From assembly GCF_000160555.1 (NCBI RefSeq), contig NZ_GG749280.1, forward strand, positions 472,187 to 536,186: DNA of 64,000 nt, given 5' to 3'. Shown piece by piece: positions 35,793 through 44,439 of the stretch. The notes beneath the pieces were generated by a model that did no database searches, was not told the origin of the DNA, and saw nothing but the letters and a program-made list of their open reading frames with translations. Each line of letters starts with the position of its first letter. Position 1 is the first letter of the stretch. Origin of the DNA: Centipeda noxia ATCC 43541. Lineage in GTDB: Bacteria > Bacillota > Negativicutes > Selenomonadales > Selenomonadaceae. Made by a program: the position numbers and the translations under genes.

Positions 35793-37145
35793 TTACCGCA
35801 GATAATCCACGAGCGAGAGCGGCAGGATGCGTGCCCCCATCGAGAGCGACATGCTCATGATCGTCTGCTGCTGCATCATCTTCGTTGCAAGCTCCGCAAC
35901 GTCCGTCGCGGAGACGTTCGTAATGTCGCGCGTGATGTTCTCGGCATGGTCCGTGAGAATGCTCGTCATATCCGTGTAGAGGCGGCTGCGCGACCCCGTC
36001 TCGGTATGGGCCTGCAGCGTGACCTGGTTCGCCACGTCGGCAAGCGTGACGCCGTCGGAACTGAGCCAGCGGGCATCGGCGGACTTTGTCCTCTCGTAGA
36101 CCGTCAGCATGTTGTTGACCATCGCCGTTCCCGAGGGCTCGTTGCCGGAGTTCTTGTCGTCAAAGAGATCGCGGCCGAAGACATCCACGCCTGTCTTGTT
36201 GACTGTATCGGCCGTGGGTTCCGTCGAGCCGTTCTGCTTGACCATCGAGATATAGCGCATGTCGCCGCTGTACGTGACGATCTGCTGGCGAACCGTGGAG
36301 AACTTCAGCGTTACGCCGGGGACCGCCGTCGTGTCGCTCCAGTTCGCTCCCATGCCCGGAGCGCCCACCGGATCGTTGACGATCTCTCCCGTGTTTTTGA
36401 AGTTGTTCTTGATAAAGTTCGCACCGGTCGTAATGTTGCCGACCCGATCAGCGGTGGAAACTGTGGAACGCCCGCTCGCGACGACATCCTTATAGCCTTC
36501 CTGCACGAATTCCTTCGTATAGATATCGCCCGTCAGCGTGTTGAGGTAGTATGTATTGCCGTCGCTGCCGTCGAGGGAAAGCATCTGGTGCAGGAAGTCC
36601 GCGCTGTCGTTGTTGCTCGCGTTGTTAAAGAATGCCGCCTGTCGGTCATCCAGGGTCTTTGCAAGGCCGCGCCGGCGCATATCCGCCTCGCTCGTCATCG
36701 TGAACGGCTGCTTGAGATCGGCCTGCCCGGAGAAGATATAGCGGTCGCCGAGCTGCGTGTTGCCGAGTGAGATGATCTGCTGCACCCCGGCCTTCATCTC
36801 GCGCGCAATGGCGGGCCAGTCGCCGCTTTTTTCATCCTTATCGTCGTTCGCGCCCTGGATCGTCTTTGCCTTGAACGTCTTCTGGATGTCCTCCATGCCG
36901 GAGAGTGCCGTCTGTGTCGAATTCATCCACGAGATCCCGGCCTTTACGCTGCTCTGATAGCGATCATTCTCGCTCTCGGAGATATCATACCGCAGATAGC
37001 GGGAATAGTCCACCGAATTATCTGAGGGACGATGCAGCTTGCTGCCGTCGCCCTGCTCCATGAGTTTGCTCTTCGTATAGTCCAGTTCGTTCAGATCTTT
37101 CTGATACCGCTGCACCATATAGTTGCTGCTGATGCGGATTGCCAT
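35793..37145 (-). CDS. flgL: Flagellar hook-associated protein 3 FlgL
   Basis: Junction protein between hook and filament, 450 residues. The flagellin-like N-terminal helix MAIRISSNYMVQRYQKDLNELDYTKSKLMEQGDGSKLHRPSDN and C-terminal helix (DVAELATKMMQQQTIMSMSLSMGARILPLSLVDYL in segments) identify FlgL. The middle is a variable surface domain. GAGGTGAC precedes ATG 37145, 11 bp after flgK. Confidence 0.95.
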   Translation of the reverse strand: MAIRISSNYMVQRYQKDLNELDYTKSKLMEQGDGSKLHRPSDNSVDYSRYLRYDISESENDRYQSSVKAGISWMNSTQTALSGMEDIQKTFKAKTIQGANDDKDEKSGDWPAIAREMKAGVQQIISLGNTQLGDRYIFSGQADLKQPFTMTSEADMRRRGLAKTLDDRQAAFFNNASNNDSADFLHQMLSLDGSDGNTYYLNTLTGDIYTKEFVQEGYKDVVASGRSTVSTADRVGNITTGANFIKNNFKNTGEIVNDPVGAPGMGANWSDTTAVPGVTLKFSTVRQQIVTYSGDMRYISMVKQNGSTEPTADTVNKTGVDVFGRDLFDDKNSGNEPSGTAMVNNMLTVYERTKSADARWLSSDGVTLADVANQVTLQAHTETGSRSRLYTDMTSILTDHAENITRDITNVSATDVAELATKMMQQQTIMSMSLSMGARILPLSLVDYLR

Positions 37146-37156
37146 GCTGTCACCTC

Positions 37157-38881
37157 TTACCTTCCGACAACGCCGGTGCTGTTGATCAGCCGGTCAAGCA
37201 TCTCGTCCATCGACGTGAGCACGCGTGAGCATGCGCCGTAGCCCGTCTGGAACTTGAGCATATTCGTCAGTTCCTCGTTCCAGTCGACCCCGGATGTGGA
37301 CTGCCGCCACTGTTCGATCTGCGTGATGAGATCGTCCTGCTGCTTGAGTTTCTTGTCCACATTCTCCGCATTTGCGCCGAGATGGCTCATGATGCCGTTG
37401 TAGTACTGATTGATCGAAACATTGTTGATCGGGCGCTCCGTTCCCAGCGGGTTCTTTGCGCCCGACGGGTTCGTCACGGCGTCGTACTGTTCAACGTTGA
37501 AGAGTTTGCTCAGCTCGACCGCATTCGTACCGTCGCCCGTTCCGTTGACGTTGGCTGTGGCATAGGTGTACCCCATGCCCGCACCGGTAATCGTTCCATT
37601 CTCGATCTGACGGGCGGCAACGAGATTCTGCCCGCCCTGTGCCGTCAGCTCATCGCTGACCTTGAGTGCGTTGATGATCTGCATCGAACGCATCTCGTGG
37701 ATATCGGCAGCGTTGGACGTATCGACCGTCGTGACGGTCGTCGTGCCGGCGGCCGTCGTGCGCGTCACCTGCTGCCCCGTCGCCGTCATCCACCGGTCAC
37801 CCGTGGTCGGGTCTACGTGCCATGTATAGCGCTCACCCGTATAGTTGCTGCCGGTCGCATTGCTGTGGAACGAGTTCCGGCCGAAGAAATTCATCCATGA
37901 TGTCGCGTTGTTGTCAATTCCCGCGCCGAGTTTGTGCACATCGTTGAATGTCGTGAGGAGCGTCGCTGCGATGTCGGCAACGTTGTCAATATAGCCCTTG
38001 TCCTGCACGATCGTATCCTGCAGGGCTTTGAGGATCCCGCCCTGCGGCACATAGCCGAGGCCGCCCGCCTCCTTGATGCGGATGGTATAGTCCGTAATCC
38101 CGTAGCGGTCGTTGTTGATCGGCTCGCTCATCTCGAGGGTGAGACGGTTGTCGCGCTGAACGAGCGTCATGCCGTTCGAGACGACTGTATACTGTCCGTT
38201 GGCCTCTTCGTAAACGTTGACATTCGTGATTTCCGAGAGCTTATCCACGAGAAGGTCGCGCTGGTCGCGCAGATCGTTTGCCTTCGCACCGTTCGTCTCG
38301 GCAAGCATGATATTCTTGTTGAGCCGCGCTATTTCCTCTGTAATGCCGTTGACCTTGCCGACCTGGATGCGCATCTCATCATACTGTGCCGTGATCTGAT
38401 CCTGCAGCTGCTTCGCCCCCGTCTTGATGCGGTCGACGAGGTTGTTCCCCTTCGTCAGGACTGCCGTCCGCGACGCCGCATCGCTCGCATAGTCGGAGAG
38501 GTTGACCCACGCGCTGTAAAACTGCTGCATCGCATTGAGAATGCCGGTCTTCTTGGCATCATTGAAGATGCTCTCCACTTTATCGTAGTTCGTCTTATAG
38601 GTCTTATAGAGATTCTGCGACGAGGTCTCGGACCAATACTGCTTATCGGCGTAGACATTGCGCGCGCGGTTCAGCGCGACCACATCAACGCCGCCGCCGA
38701 CGTAGACATTCCCATAGAGGGACGGGCGCTCCTGATAGTTCGTCGCCGCGGAGTCAACGCGCTGGCGCGAGTACCCCTCCGTCGAGGCATTCGTGATATT
38801 GTGGCCGACGGTATCGAGCGAGAGCTGATTGTTCTGGATGCCCCGCACCATTGTATTGAGTCCGGCAAAAGTTGACCGCAT
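37157..38881 (-). CDS. flgK: Flagellar hook-associated protein 1 FlgK
   Basis: 574-residue protein linking hook to FlgL. The N-terminus has the rod/hook family motif (FAGLNTMVRGIQNNQLSLDTVGHNITNASTEGYSRQRV in parts), the D1 region QQFYSAWVNLSDYASDAASR and a C-terminal helix (ELTNMLKFQTGYGACSRVLTSMDEMLDRLINSTGVVG in parts). The central domain is Thr-rich. Transcribed with flgN-like genes upstream and flgL downstream. Confidence 0.95.
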   Translation of the reverse strand: MRSTFAGLNTMVRGIQNNQLSLDTVGHNITNASTEGYSRQRVDSAATNYQERPSLYGNVYVGGGVDVVALNRARNVYADKQYWSETSSQNLYKTYKTNYDKVESIFNDAKKTGILNAMQQFYSAWVNLSDYASDAASRTAVLTKGNNLVDRIKTGAKQLQDQITAQYDEMRIQVGKVNGITEEIARLNKNIMLAETNGAKANDLRDQRDLLVDKLSEITNVNVYEEANGQYTVVSNGMTLVQRDNRLTLEMSEPINNDRYGITDYTIRIKEAGGLGYVPQGGILKALQDTIVQDKGYIDNVADIAATLLTTFNDVHKLGAGIDNNATSWMNFFGRNSFHSNATGSNYTGERYTWHVDPTTGDRWMTATGQQVTRTTAAGTTTVTTVDTSNAADIHEMRSMQIINALKVSDELTAQGGQNLVAARQIENGTITGAGMGYTYATANVNGTGDGTNAVELSKLFNVEQYDAVTNPSGAKNPLGTERPINNVSINQYYNGIMSHLGANAENVDKKLKQQDDLITQIEQWRQSTSGVDWNEELTNMLKFQTGYGACSRVLTSMDEMLDRLINSTGVVGR

Positions 38882-38913
38882 AGATCCCTCACTCTTTCCC
38901 TTTATGATTTCGC

Positions 38914-39405
38914 TTATACGCCTGCATCAAATATTGCAGTCTCGCGCCGCACGCCTGCCGCGGGCCCCGCGATGGGCTGCGAGCGTCCGTAGACATCATC
39001 GGCGGCCGTGCCGGAGATGACGTTCAGCTGATAATTGACAAAGTCTGCGCTCTGCTGGAGGAGCTCTCCGCAGACCTGCACCGCGGCGCGCAGTTCGTCA
39101 TGCCGCAGGGCAGCAGCGTGAAGAACGCGCCCCACAGCGAGCCGCTCGCGCAGATTCGGCTCGCGGTCGATGATATCGGCAAGATTTGCGGCCTGTGCCT
39201 GCACAAGCAGGTCCTCCTGCTGCCGAGCCAGCGACCGCACTGCCGCGAGACTGCGCTCCGCCTCTGCCGTAGACTCTGTCATAGCGCCGCCGGACGCGCT
39301 CTGCTGGAGCGTGTCCTTGAGCGCGGCAAAGCGGCGCGCGGCCTCCTCGCAGGCGGCAAGCTGCGCCTTTAGAAGCACAAGCGTCTTGCGGGTCTCATTC
39401 GTCAT
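38914..39405 (-). CDS. FlgN-like flagellar protein (second copy)
   Basis: A 163-residue helical protein between flgN and flgK. The long N-terminal coiled coil (KTLVLLKAQLAACEEAARRFAALKDTL) and the C-terminal ending NYQLNVISGTAADDVYGRSQ resemble the FlgN tail. FlgN family genes are usually single, so this looks like a diverged paralogue or a hook-associated chaperone specialised for FlgK or FlgL. Function is inferred from context. Confidence 0.6.
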   Translation of the reverse strand: MTNETRKTLVLLKAQLAACEEAARRFAALKDTLQQSASGGAMTESTAEAERSLAAVRSLARQQEDLLVQAQAANLADIIDREPNLRERLAVGRVLHAAALRHDELRAAVQVCGELLQQSADFVNYQLNVISGTAADDVYGRSQPIAGPAAGVRRETAIFDAGV

Positions 39406-39411
39406 CGCCGT

Positions 39412-39900
39412 TCACGCCTTATAATCCAGATTCTTCTTGAGATGCCGCACCTGCTCGCCGCCGCCGCTCCCGTACACGGGATCGACTACGGCGCCGCCGA
39501 TTCTGCCGAGCTGCCGGTTCACGGCGAGCAGCGCCCCCTCGATCAGGAGGGCGTTCGCCTCGCTGAGCTCCTTCGTCTCCTTGACGATGCGGCTCAGCCG
39601 ACGGCTAGCGTCAAGCACCGTGCGATGTTCGGCGTCCGTCGGCGCGAGCAGCGCCAGCTCCTCCATATTCGTCTCGGCCGTTACGCCCGGCGTCACCTGC
39701 GCAATGTGCGCCAGCTGGGAGATCCTCTGCTTCTCGAGCTGCTCGACCGCGCGCGCAAGGAAGTCCTCCTCGGCGACGAGCTTTTCGAGCCCCTCCATGT
39801 CAAGCGCAACAAGAAACCCGCGCTTTCTCTCCTGCACCGCGCGAATCTTCTCATACTGCGCATACAGCTGAGCAAGCGTTTCCGTGAACGTACTCCACAT
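39412..39900 (-). CDS. flgN: Flagellar export chaperone FlgN
   Basis: 162-residue helical chaperone for FlgK and FlgL. Family features are the N-terminal LAQLYAQYEKIRAVQERKRGFLVALDMEGLEKLVAEE helix pair (in parts), RISQLAHIAQ and the C-terminal ALLAVNRQLGRIGG...DPVYGSGG. It lies between flgM and flgK as in Bacillus (yvyG). Six bp separate it from the paralogue downstream. Confidence 0.85.
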   Translation of the reverse strand: MWSTFTETLAQLYAQYEKIRAVQERKRGFLVALDMEGLEKLVAEEDFLARAVEQLEKQRISQLAHIAQVTPGVTAETNMEELALLAPTDAEHRTVLDASRRLSRIVKETKELSEANALLIEGALLAVNRQLGRIGGAVVDPVYGSGGGEQVRHLKKNLDYKA

Positions 39901-39915
39901 AAAAGAGTCCCTGTA

Positions 39916-40185
39916 TCAGTAGCGCATCGCGAGCATCTTGGCCGCGATGTCCGCCGACGCGGGTTCATGCGTACGTGCGGAAAGCGCTTCCACGCGCTCA
40001 GCACGCACATCGTCCATGCCGCGCAGCTTTTGCAGGATGTCGCCGAAGCTCTGGGCCTCGCCGGAGAGTTCGAGCGCATCCGGAGGCTGCACGGTCCCCG
40101 CCGCATTCACGCGGCGCGTGCCCGATGTCTGGCTGCCTGCATACAGACGGCTCACTGCCGAAATTGCATGATTGCTGATCAACAT
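39916..40185 (-). CDS. flgM: Anti-sigma28 factor FlgM
   Basis: 89-residue, largely disordered inhibitor of the flagellar sigma factor, exported on hook completion. The N-terminus holds a Ser/Thr/Gln-rich export region; the C-terminal half (ALELSGEAQSFGDILQKLRGMDDVRAERVEALSA) is the sigma-binding helix region. ATG 40185 follows AGGTGG; two upstream GTG codons are excluded. Order yvyF-flgM-flgN is conserved with Bacillus. Confidence 0.88.
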   Translation of the reverse strand: MLISNHAISAVSRLYAGSQTSGTRRVNAAGTVQPPDALELSGEAQSFGDILQKLRGMDDVRAERVEALSARTHEPASADIAAKMLAMRY

Positions 40186-40251
40186 ATTTTTCACCACCTA
40201 TGTATTTCAGAAGCGCCGCTGCTGCCGACGGCCGCATCCGCGTTTCTGTCC

Positions 40252-40271
40252 CTCCGGGGAGGTCCCCGGAG
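40252..40271. promoter_or_regulatory. 20-bp dyad in flgM leader
   Basis: CTCCGGGGA and TCCCCGGAG separated by two bases form a tight GC-rich dyad upstream of flgM. It has no T-run, so it may be an operator or an RNA hairpin affecting flgM translation. Confidence 0.4.
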
Positions 40272-40285
40272 TCCTTTTACATTTT

Positions 40286-40313
40286 TTATCGAAAAAAAAA
40301 GACGCGTACTTAA
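40286..40313 (-). promoter_or_regulatory. Possible sigma28-like promoter of flgM
   Basis: On the minus strand TTAAGTAC (40313-40306), 12 bases, then TTCGATAA (40293-40286). It shares the CTTAAGTA core with the fliC promoter but the -10 matches less well and it overlaps the yvyF terminator, so support is modest. Confidence 0.35.
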
Positions 40314-40339
40314 GAAATTTTTCCTAAGCGCGCGTCTTT
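40291..40339 (-). terminator. Intrinsic terminator after yvyF
   Basis: AAAGACGCG pairs with CGCGTCTTT (40298-40306 with 40331-40339), with an inner CTTA/TAAG pair, followed on the minus strand by nine Ts. Confidence 0.85.
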
Positions 40340-40347
40340 CCTCTTTA

Positions 40348-40767
40348 TTACTTTTTGCCGAGCGTCACATAACCGCGGTGACCCTGTCCGCCGTCACCGC
40401 TCTTGCTTTTCCCTGCGGGACGCTGCTTCGCCATGTGCGCAGCCAGATCGTCGCGGAGCTCTTTCTGGCACTTTTCGCAGTACTGCCCTCTCTGAATGGG
40501 CGAACCGCATTTTTCACACGGATAGAAAAGCTCTGCACCCGTCGATACGAAGCGTCCCTCGCGAATCATGCGGCGGATAATCGGCTCCTGCACGCCGGTT
40601 GCCTCGACGATCTCGGAAATCTGGCTCTTTGGATGATCGCGCACATACGTGACGACCTCCTTCTCCCACTGCTCTTCCTTTTCGCGGCAATCCATACAGA
40701 TGCGGGAATTATTGATCGAGATGAACACCTTCCCGCAGCTTGAGCAGTTCTTCATCTTTCCTGCCAT
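40348..40767 (-). CDS. Flagellar operon zinc-ribbon protein (YvyF/TIGR03826-like)
   Basis: 139-residue protein found next to flgM in Bacillus-type clusters. Cys pairs NCSSCG...ICMDC and PCEKCG...YCEKC suggest two zinc knuckles, with a helical winged-helix-like middle (ISEIVEATGVQEPIIRRMIREGRF). It may regulate late flagellar genes. ATG 40767 follows GAGGGGG; ATG 40755 is an alternative. A strong terminator separates it from flgM. Confidence 0.85.
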   Translation of the reverse strand: MAGKMKNCSSCGKVFISINNSRICMDCREKEEQWEKEVVTYVRDHPKSQISEIVEATGVQEPIIRRMIREGRFVSTGAELFYPCEKCGSPIQRGQYCEKCQKELRDDLAAHMAKQRPAGKSKSGDGGQGHRGYVTLGKK

Positions 40768-40789
40768 TGATAAAACGCCCCCTCAAAGA

Positions 40790-40816
40790 TCGGATCGGCG
40801 GTGCGCAGCGATCCGA
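40790..40816. promoter_or_regulatory. Inverted repeat upstream of yvyF
   Basis: TCGGATCG and CGATCCGA (8-bp arms, 11-base loop) in the presumed 5' leader of yvyF. No T-run; role unknown. Confidence 0.35.
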
Positions 40817-40902
40817 AACGATCTCTCCATTTGATTTCTATCGTATTCTACAACAGGATAAAAGAAAAAGCAATACTGCCCCGATTCGGATGCGGGACTC
40901 CC

Positions 40903-43014
40903 TCAGCGGGTCTTCCCCCGCGCAAACACGCCTCCCTCCGGCGCCAGTACGCGGCAGCTGTTCAGCACCACGCCGAGCGTTGCCGTGTTGTGGATTGCCG
41001 CTGCCGCGAGCGGGCTGATCGCCCCGAGTGCGCCGAGCAGCATCGCCGAGGAATTGATGAGCAGGGTCGCCTTAAAGTTCTGATGCACGAGGTGCATGGT
41101 CCGCTGTCCGAGACGCAGTGCCTCCACAAGACGAGCGGGATCCTCCGAGTGAATCGTCACCGCCGAGGACTCCGCCGCAATATCCGTCTGCCGCCCGCCG
41201 AGCGAGACGCCCACATCCGCAAATGCGAGCGCCGGCGCATCGTTGATGCCGTCGCCGACCATCATGACCGTCCCGCGCTGCTTGAGCTGATTGACATAGC
41301 GCGACTTATCCTCGGGCAGGATCTCCGCGTGATAGGAGTCCACATCCATTGCGCGCGCCACCTCTGCAGCAACTGCTTTCGCATCGCCTGTGAGCATGAC
41401 GATCTCGTCCACGCCGCAGCGGCGCATCTGGTTCAGCGTCTTCTTCATCTTTGGCCGAATGGGGTCCTCGATGCCGATGATGCCGATGAGCTTTTTATCG
41501 CGCGCGACGTAAAGGAGATTCTTGCCCCGCACGGCAGCGCTGAGGTCCTCCTCGTCCGCAACGCCGTTCTCCTGCAGGAAGCGGCGGCTGCCGACCCGAA
41601 CCGTACCGCCCGCAAATCCCTCGAAATCCGGCACCTCGGCCAACATGCCGCGCGCCACGACCGTCTCGGACGAGCGGTGCTGCGGAGCCTTCCACGCATG
41701 CTCTTCCACATATTTTTGAATCGCGACCGCGAGCGGATGCACAGAGTGCTCCTCTGCCGACGCCGCGAGCAGGACGACTTCCTTCTCCTCCACGCCTGCC
41801 GCCGTGCGGATGAACGTAATCTCCGGCACGCCGACCGTCAGCGTCCCTGTCTTGTCCAGCACAACCGTATCCGTGCGGGCCAGCGCCTCGATGTAGTTGC
41901 CCCCCTTGACGAGGATGCCGCGCTTGGCCGCAGCTGCAATCGACGCCGACATCGCCGTCGCCGTCGAGAGCTTCAGCCCGCAGGAAAAATCGATAAAGAG
42001 CAGGTTCAGCACCCGCCCCCAGTCGCGCGTTGCCCCGTAGACAATCGCTGCGCCGAGGAAGGACACGGGCACGAGGTAGTTGGCCATCTGATCGGCGAAG
42101 TTCTGCACGGGCGCGCGGCGCGTCTGCGCCTCCTCGACGAGATGGACAATGTGCGCGAGCGAGGTATCGCCGCCCACCTTCTCCACCGCAACGACGAGCT
42201 CGCCCGCCTCAACTACGCTGCCCGCATAGACAGGTGCGCCCTCGCTCTTCATCGCAGGCGCGGATTCGCCCGTGATGGATGCCTGCGTCACCGCCGCATC
42301 ACCGCGCAGGACGCGCCCGTCGATGACAATCTTTTCCCCTGCGTGCACGGCAATCGTGTCGCCGGGGCGGACCTCCTCCACGGGCACCTTCCGCTCAACC
42401 TCGCCGTCGGGCGTCTCTTCGACAAGCCAGACATCGCGCTGTCCGAGCGAAAGCAGCCCCGAAATATGCGTGCGGGCTTTCTCCGCTGCATAGCTTGTCA
42501 GCATCTCCGCACCGTTGCTGAGTGCGAGGAGCATGAGGCTCGACTCAGGTTTTCCCGCGAGCACCGAGGCAACGACCGCCGTCGTTGTCAGTGTGTCGGC
42601 ATTCGGCTGGCGGTCGCGGATCAGCCCGCCGATCCCTGTCTTGATGAAATTGCGCGCGATGCCGAGCACGAGCAGGGAGCGCAGGATCTTAACCGCGGCA
42701 AAGACCTCCGGCGCGCCGCGCCGCAGGAGCTCCATCGCCGCAAAGCCCGCAAGCGAGATCACGGCATCGCGGCGGAACTCCGCCATCTGCTCCGTCGGTG
42801 TCACCGCCTTCTCCGCCGCCTCGCGCACCGCACGCGCCGCCGCCGCACAAATGCGTGCCGACGGAATCGCGCCCTCATGCCAGAGATCGATACGCCCCTC
42901 CCGCACGGATGCCGCCGCCACCGCAGGAAAACGGCGCATGCGTGCCGCAAGGCGCAGCGCATCTGCGCGCGGCAGATCTGCATACAGACGGAGCCGCGTA
43001 TGCGTCAGCTTCAT
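40903..43014 (-). CDS. P1B-type heavy-metal ATPase with SCG transmembrane motif
   Basis: 703-residue metal exporter or importer. Motifs: TGES at about 248-251, DKTGTLTVG with Asp387, HP-type SVHPLAVAI, and GDGINDAPALAFADVG. The TM metal-binding motif normally CPC or SPC is FSCGLKLSTA (C345), so the metal is not obvious. An N-terminal HMA-like domain (about 1-70) lacks a CxxC. ATG 43014 overlaps the upstream stop as ATGA. It is the last gene of an operon with two HMA_2-like proteins and a small membrane protein. Mn, Fe or Zn transport are possible; no substrate is proven. Confidence 0.85.
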   Translation of the reverse strand: MKLTHTRLRLYADLPRADALRLAARMRRFPAVAAASVREGRIDLWHEGAIPSARICAAAARAVREAAEKAVTPTEQMAEFRRDAVISLAGFAAMELLRRGAPEVFAAVKILRSLLVLGIARNFIKTGIGGLIRDRQPNADTLTTTAVVASVLAGKPESSLMLLALSNGAEMLTSYAAEKARTHISGLLSLGQRDVWLVEETPDGEVERKVPVEEVRPGDTIAVHAGEKIVIDGRVLRGDAAVTQASITGESAPAMKSEGAPVYAGSVVEAGELVVAVEKVGGDTSLAHIVHLVEEAQTRRAPVQNFADQMANYLVPVSFLGAAIVYGATRDWGRVLNLLFIDFSCGLKLSTATAMSASIAAAAKRGILVKGGNYIEALARTDTVVLDKTGTLTVGVPEITFIRTAAGVEEKEVVLLAASAEEHSVHPLAVAIQKYVEEHAWKAPQHRSSETVVARGMLAEVPDFEGFAGGTVRVGSRRFLQENGVADEEDLSAAVRGKNLLYVARDKKLIGIIGIEDPIRPKMKKTLNQMRRCGVDEIVMLTGDAKAVAAEVARAMDVDSYHAEILPEDKSRYVNQLKQRGTVMMVGDGINDAPALAFADVGVSLGGRQTDIAAESSAVTIHSEDPARLVEALRLGQRTMHLVHQNFKATLLINSSAMLLGALGAISPLAAAAIHNTATLGVVLNSCRVLAPEGGVFARGKTR

Positions 43015-43751
43015 ACCCTCCATCCTCTCATCAGCGTCAGTGCCCACCAGAGCATCTGCGAGCCAGGCGGCGTATTATTCGACAGGACGAGCTGACGAAT
43101 CCCGCGCAGGACAAAGATCGCGGCAACCGTGGAACTCAGATCGAGCGCTCCGCCCGTATGCCGCTGGATCCAACCGCTGAAATCATGCACGGACCGGCGT
43201 ATGCTCTGCGCGAGCGTCGCCGGCGGCGGCGCTGTCCGCCCCTCTGCAAAGATCGCCTCCAGCCCCTCCGCGAGCACGAGAATGTGCGCCTCGTCCTCCG
43301 GCGGATAGATCAGCAGAATGCTCCCGGAGGCAGCGTTTGCACGCACCGTGCGCACAAACGGCAGGCGCATCAGGCACACTTCGAGCACATTTGCAAATTC
43401 TTCCGTCAGATACGGTGTTCGATAGCGGCGCCGCCCGGAGGACGCGTGGACACACGTGAACGCCGCCTCTGCCGTATTGTTTGCCCGATACCGCGGCGGC
43501 GAGACAGTCTCTGCCGTCCCTGCAGGAACTCCTGCCGCACCGCCCGTTCGCCCGGGCAGGCCGAAAAGACTCGTCGGCAGGCCGCCCGTCAGAGCGCCCG
43601 AAAGAGACGGGAACATCCCGCTCTGTGCCGTGCGTACACGGCCGCCGCGCGTTCCCTGGGCCGCAAAGGCTCCCGCATCGCGCGCACCGAGCGTCTGGCG
43701 CAGCATATTCGCAAGCGATGCGCCGAGCATCAGCCCCGAAAGATACGTCAT
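43011..43751 (-). CDS. HMA_2-like membrane-anchored protein
   Basis: 246-residue protein encoded directly before the metal ATPase. The N-terminal segment (YLSGLMLGASLANML) may be a membrane anchor; the middle is Gly/Ala/Thr-rich; about residues 90-180 resemble an HMA-type fold without Cys (FANVLEVCLMRLPFVRTVRANAASGSILLIYPP). The C-terminus has a hydrophobic helix. ATGA overlaps link it to both neighbours, so it probably works with the ATPase, perhaps as a cytosolic or membrane partner. Function is not established. Confidence 0.65.
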   Translation of the reverse strand: MTYLSGLMLGASLANMLRQTLGARDAGAFAAQGTRGGRVRTAQSGMFPSLSGALTGGLPTSLFGLPGRTGGAAGVPAGTAETVSPPRYRANNTAEAAFTCVHASSGRRRYRTPYLTEEFANVLEVCLMRLPFVRTVRANAASGSILLIYPPEDEAHILVLAEGLEAIFAEGRTAPPPATLAQSIRRSVHDFSGWIQRHTGGALDLSSTVAAIFVLRGIRQLVLSNNTPPGSQMLWWALTLMRGWRV

Positions 43752-44059
43752 GATGACCGCCTCCTCGCATGTGCGCGCATATACTCCTCCACACGCCGCA
43801 GCTCTGCATTCGCACGCAGACGCTCCGGCTCATAGGTGATGAGAATCGAGCCCGTCGCGATATTCGTATCCACACGCTCGATCTCTGCGAACGTGCCAAG
43901 ATGTGCCTGCACCTGCTTCTCCAGCGCCGCATTGTTCACCAGCTGCTTGCTGTAAAGGCGCACGCGCCCCGGCATATAGGAGGCGATGTCGGTGGAGCGG
44001 ACGAAGAGATCCGCCGCCGACTGCGGAACCGCGTTCTTAATCACATCGAAAATATTCAT
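43748..44059 (-). CDS. Small HMA_2-like protein
   Basis: 103-residue protein with an HMA-like pattern (IASYMPGRVRLYSKQLVNNAALEKQVQAHLGTFAEIERVDTNIATGSILITYEP in parts) but no metal-binding CxxC. It begins the three-gene block ending in the P1B ATPase. ATG 44059 follows AAAGGA; ten upstream in-frame residues are excluded. Proteins of this type are recurrent neighbours of Cys-poor P1B ATPases and may act as docking partners. Confidence 0.65.
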   Translation of the reverse strand: MNIFDVIKNAVPQSAADLFVRSTDIASYMPGRVRLYSKQLVNNAALEKQVQAHLGTFAEIERVDTNIATGSILITYEPERLRANAELRRVEEYMRAHARRRSS

Positions 44060-44074
44060 AGGAAGTATCCTTTC

Positions 44075-44109
44075 AAAAAAGGGCTGCACGCGATACCGCG
44101 CGGCAGCCC
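44075..44109 (-). terminator. Hairpin between the small membrane protein and HMA_2 gene
   Basis: GGGCTGC pairs with GCAGCCC (44081-44087 with 44103-44109) and is followed on the minus strand by a run of six Ts just before the next ribosome site, so it can attenuate downstream genes. Confidence 0.75.
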
Positions 44110-44126
44110 CGGATCCCTGAGAACTC

Positions 44127-44327
44127 TTACTGCTCCGCCGCGGACTGTGCCGCGATCAGATCCTCAAGCTCTTCCTTCTGACGCTGGAGCTCCGCCAGCG
44201 ACAGCTCCGCCTGGCCGGCCTCCAGTGCAGCCATCTGCTGCGTGCGCTCCTGCATGAAGCGATAGCCGAAAATACCCGCTACCGCGCCGACCGCAAGGCC
44301 GATCCAAAAATCTGTCTTTGAGAACAT
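44127..44327 (-). CDS. Small single-pass membrane protein of the metal operon
   Basis: 66-residue protein with one helix (WIGLAVGAVAGIFGYRFM) followed by a coiled coil of Gln/Glu/Leu. AAAGGAGG precedes ATG 44327. It is the first gene after the structured leader and a partial terminator separates it from the HMA_2 gene. It could be a regulatory or assembly subunit of the ATPase; similarity to a named family was not recognised. Confidence 0.65.
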   Translation of the reverse strand: MFSKTDFWIGLAVGAVAGIFGYRFMQERTQQMAALEAGQAELSLAELQRQKEELEDLIAAQSAAEQ

Positions 44328-44439
44328 GATGGTTCCTCCTTTGTCATACCGTCCCCTTTGGGGGCACCTTCGCTCCTTGGCGCTTTGCCTCACCAGTGAG
44401 TGAACGTCTCGTCAAAATCCCGTCCCAGAAAATACTTCT

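Noticed and set aside
43011-44059. Considered as CopZ-type copper chaperones
   Set aside because: Neither protein contains the CxxC metal site required for that role.
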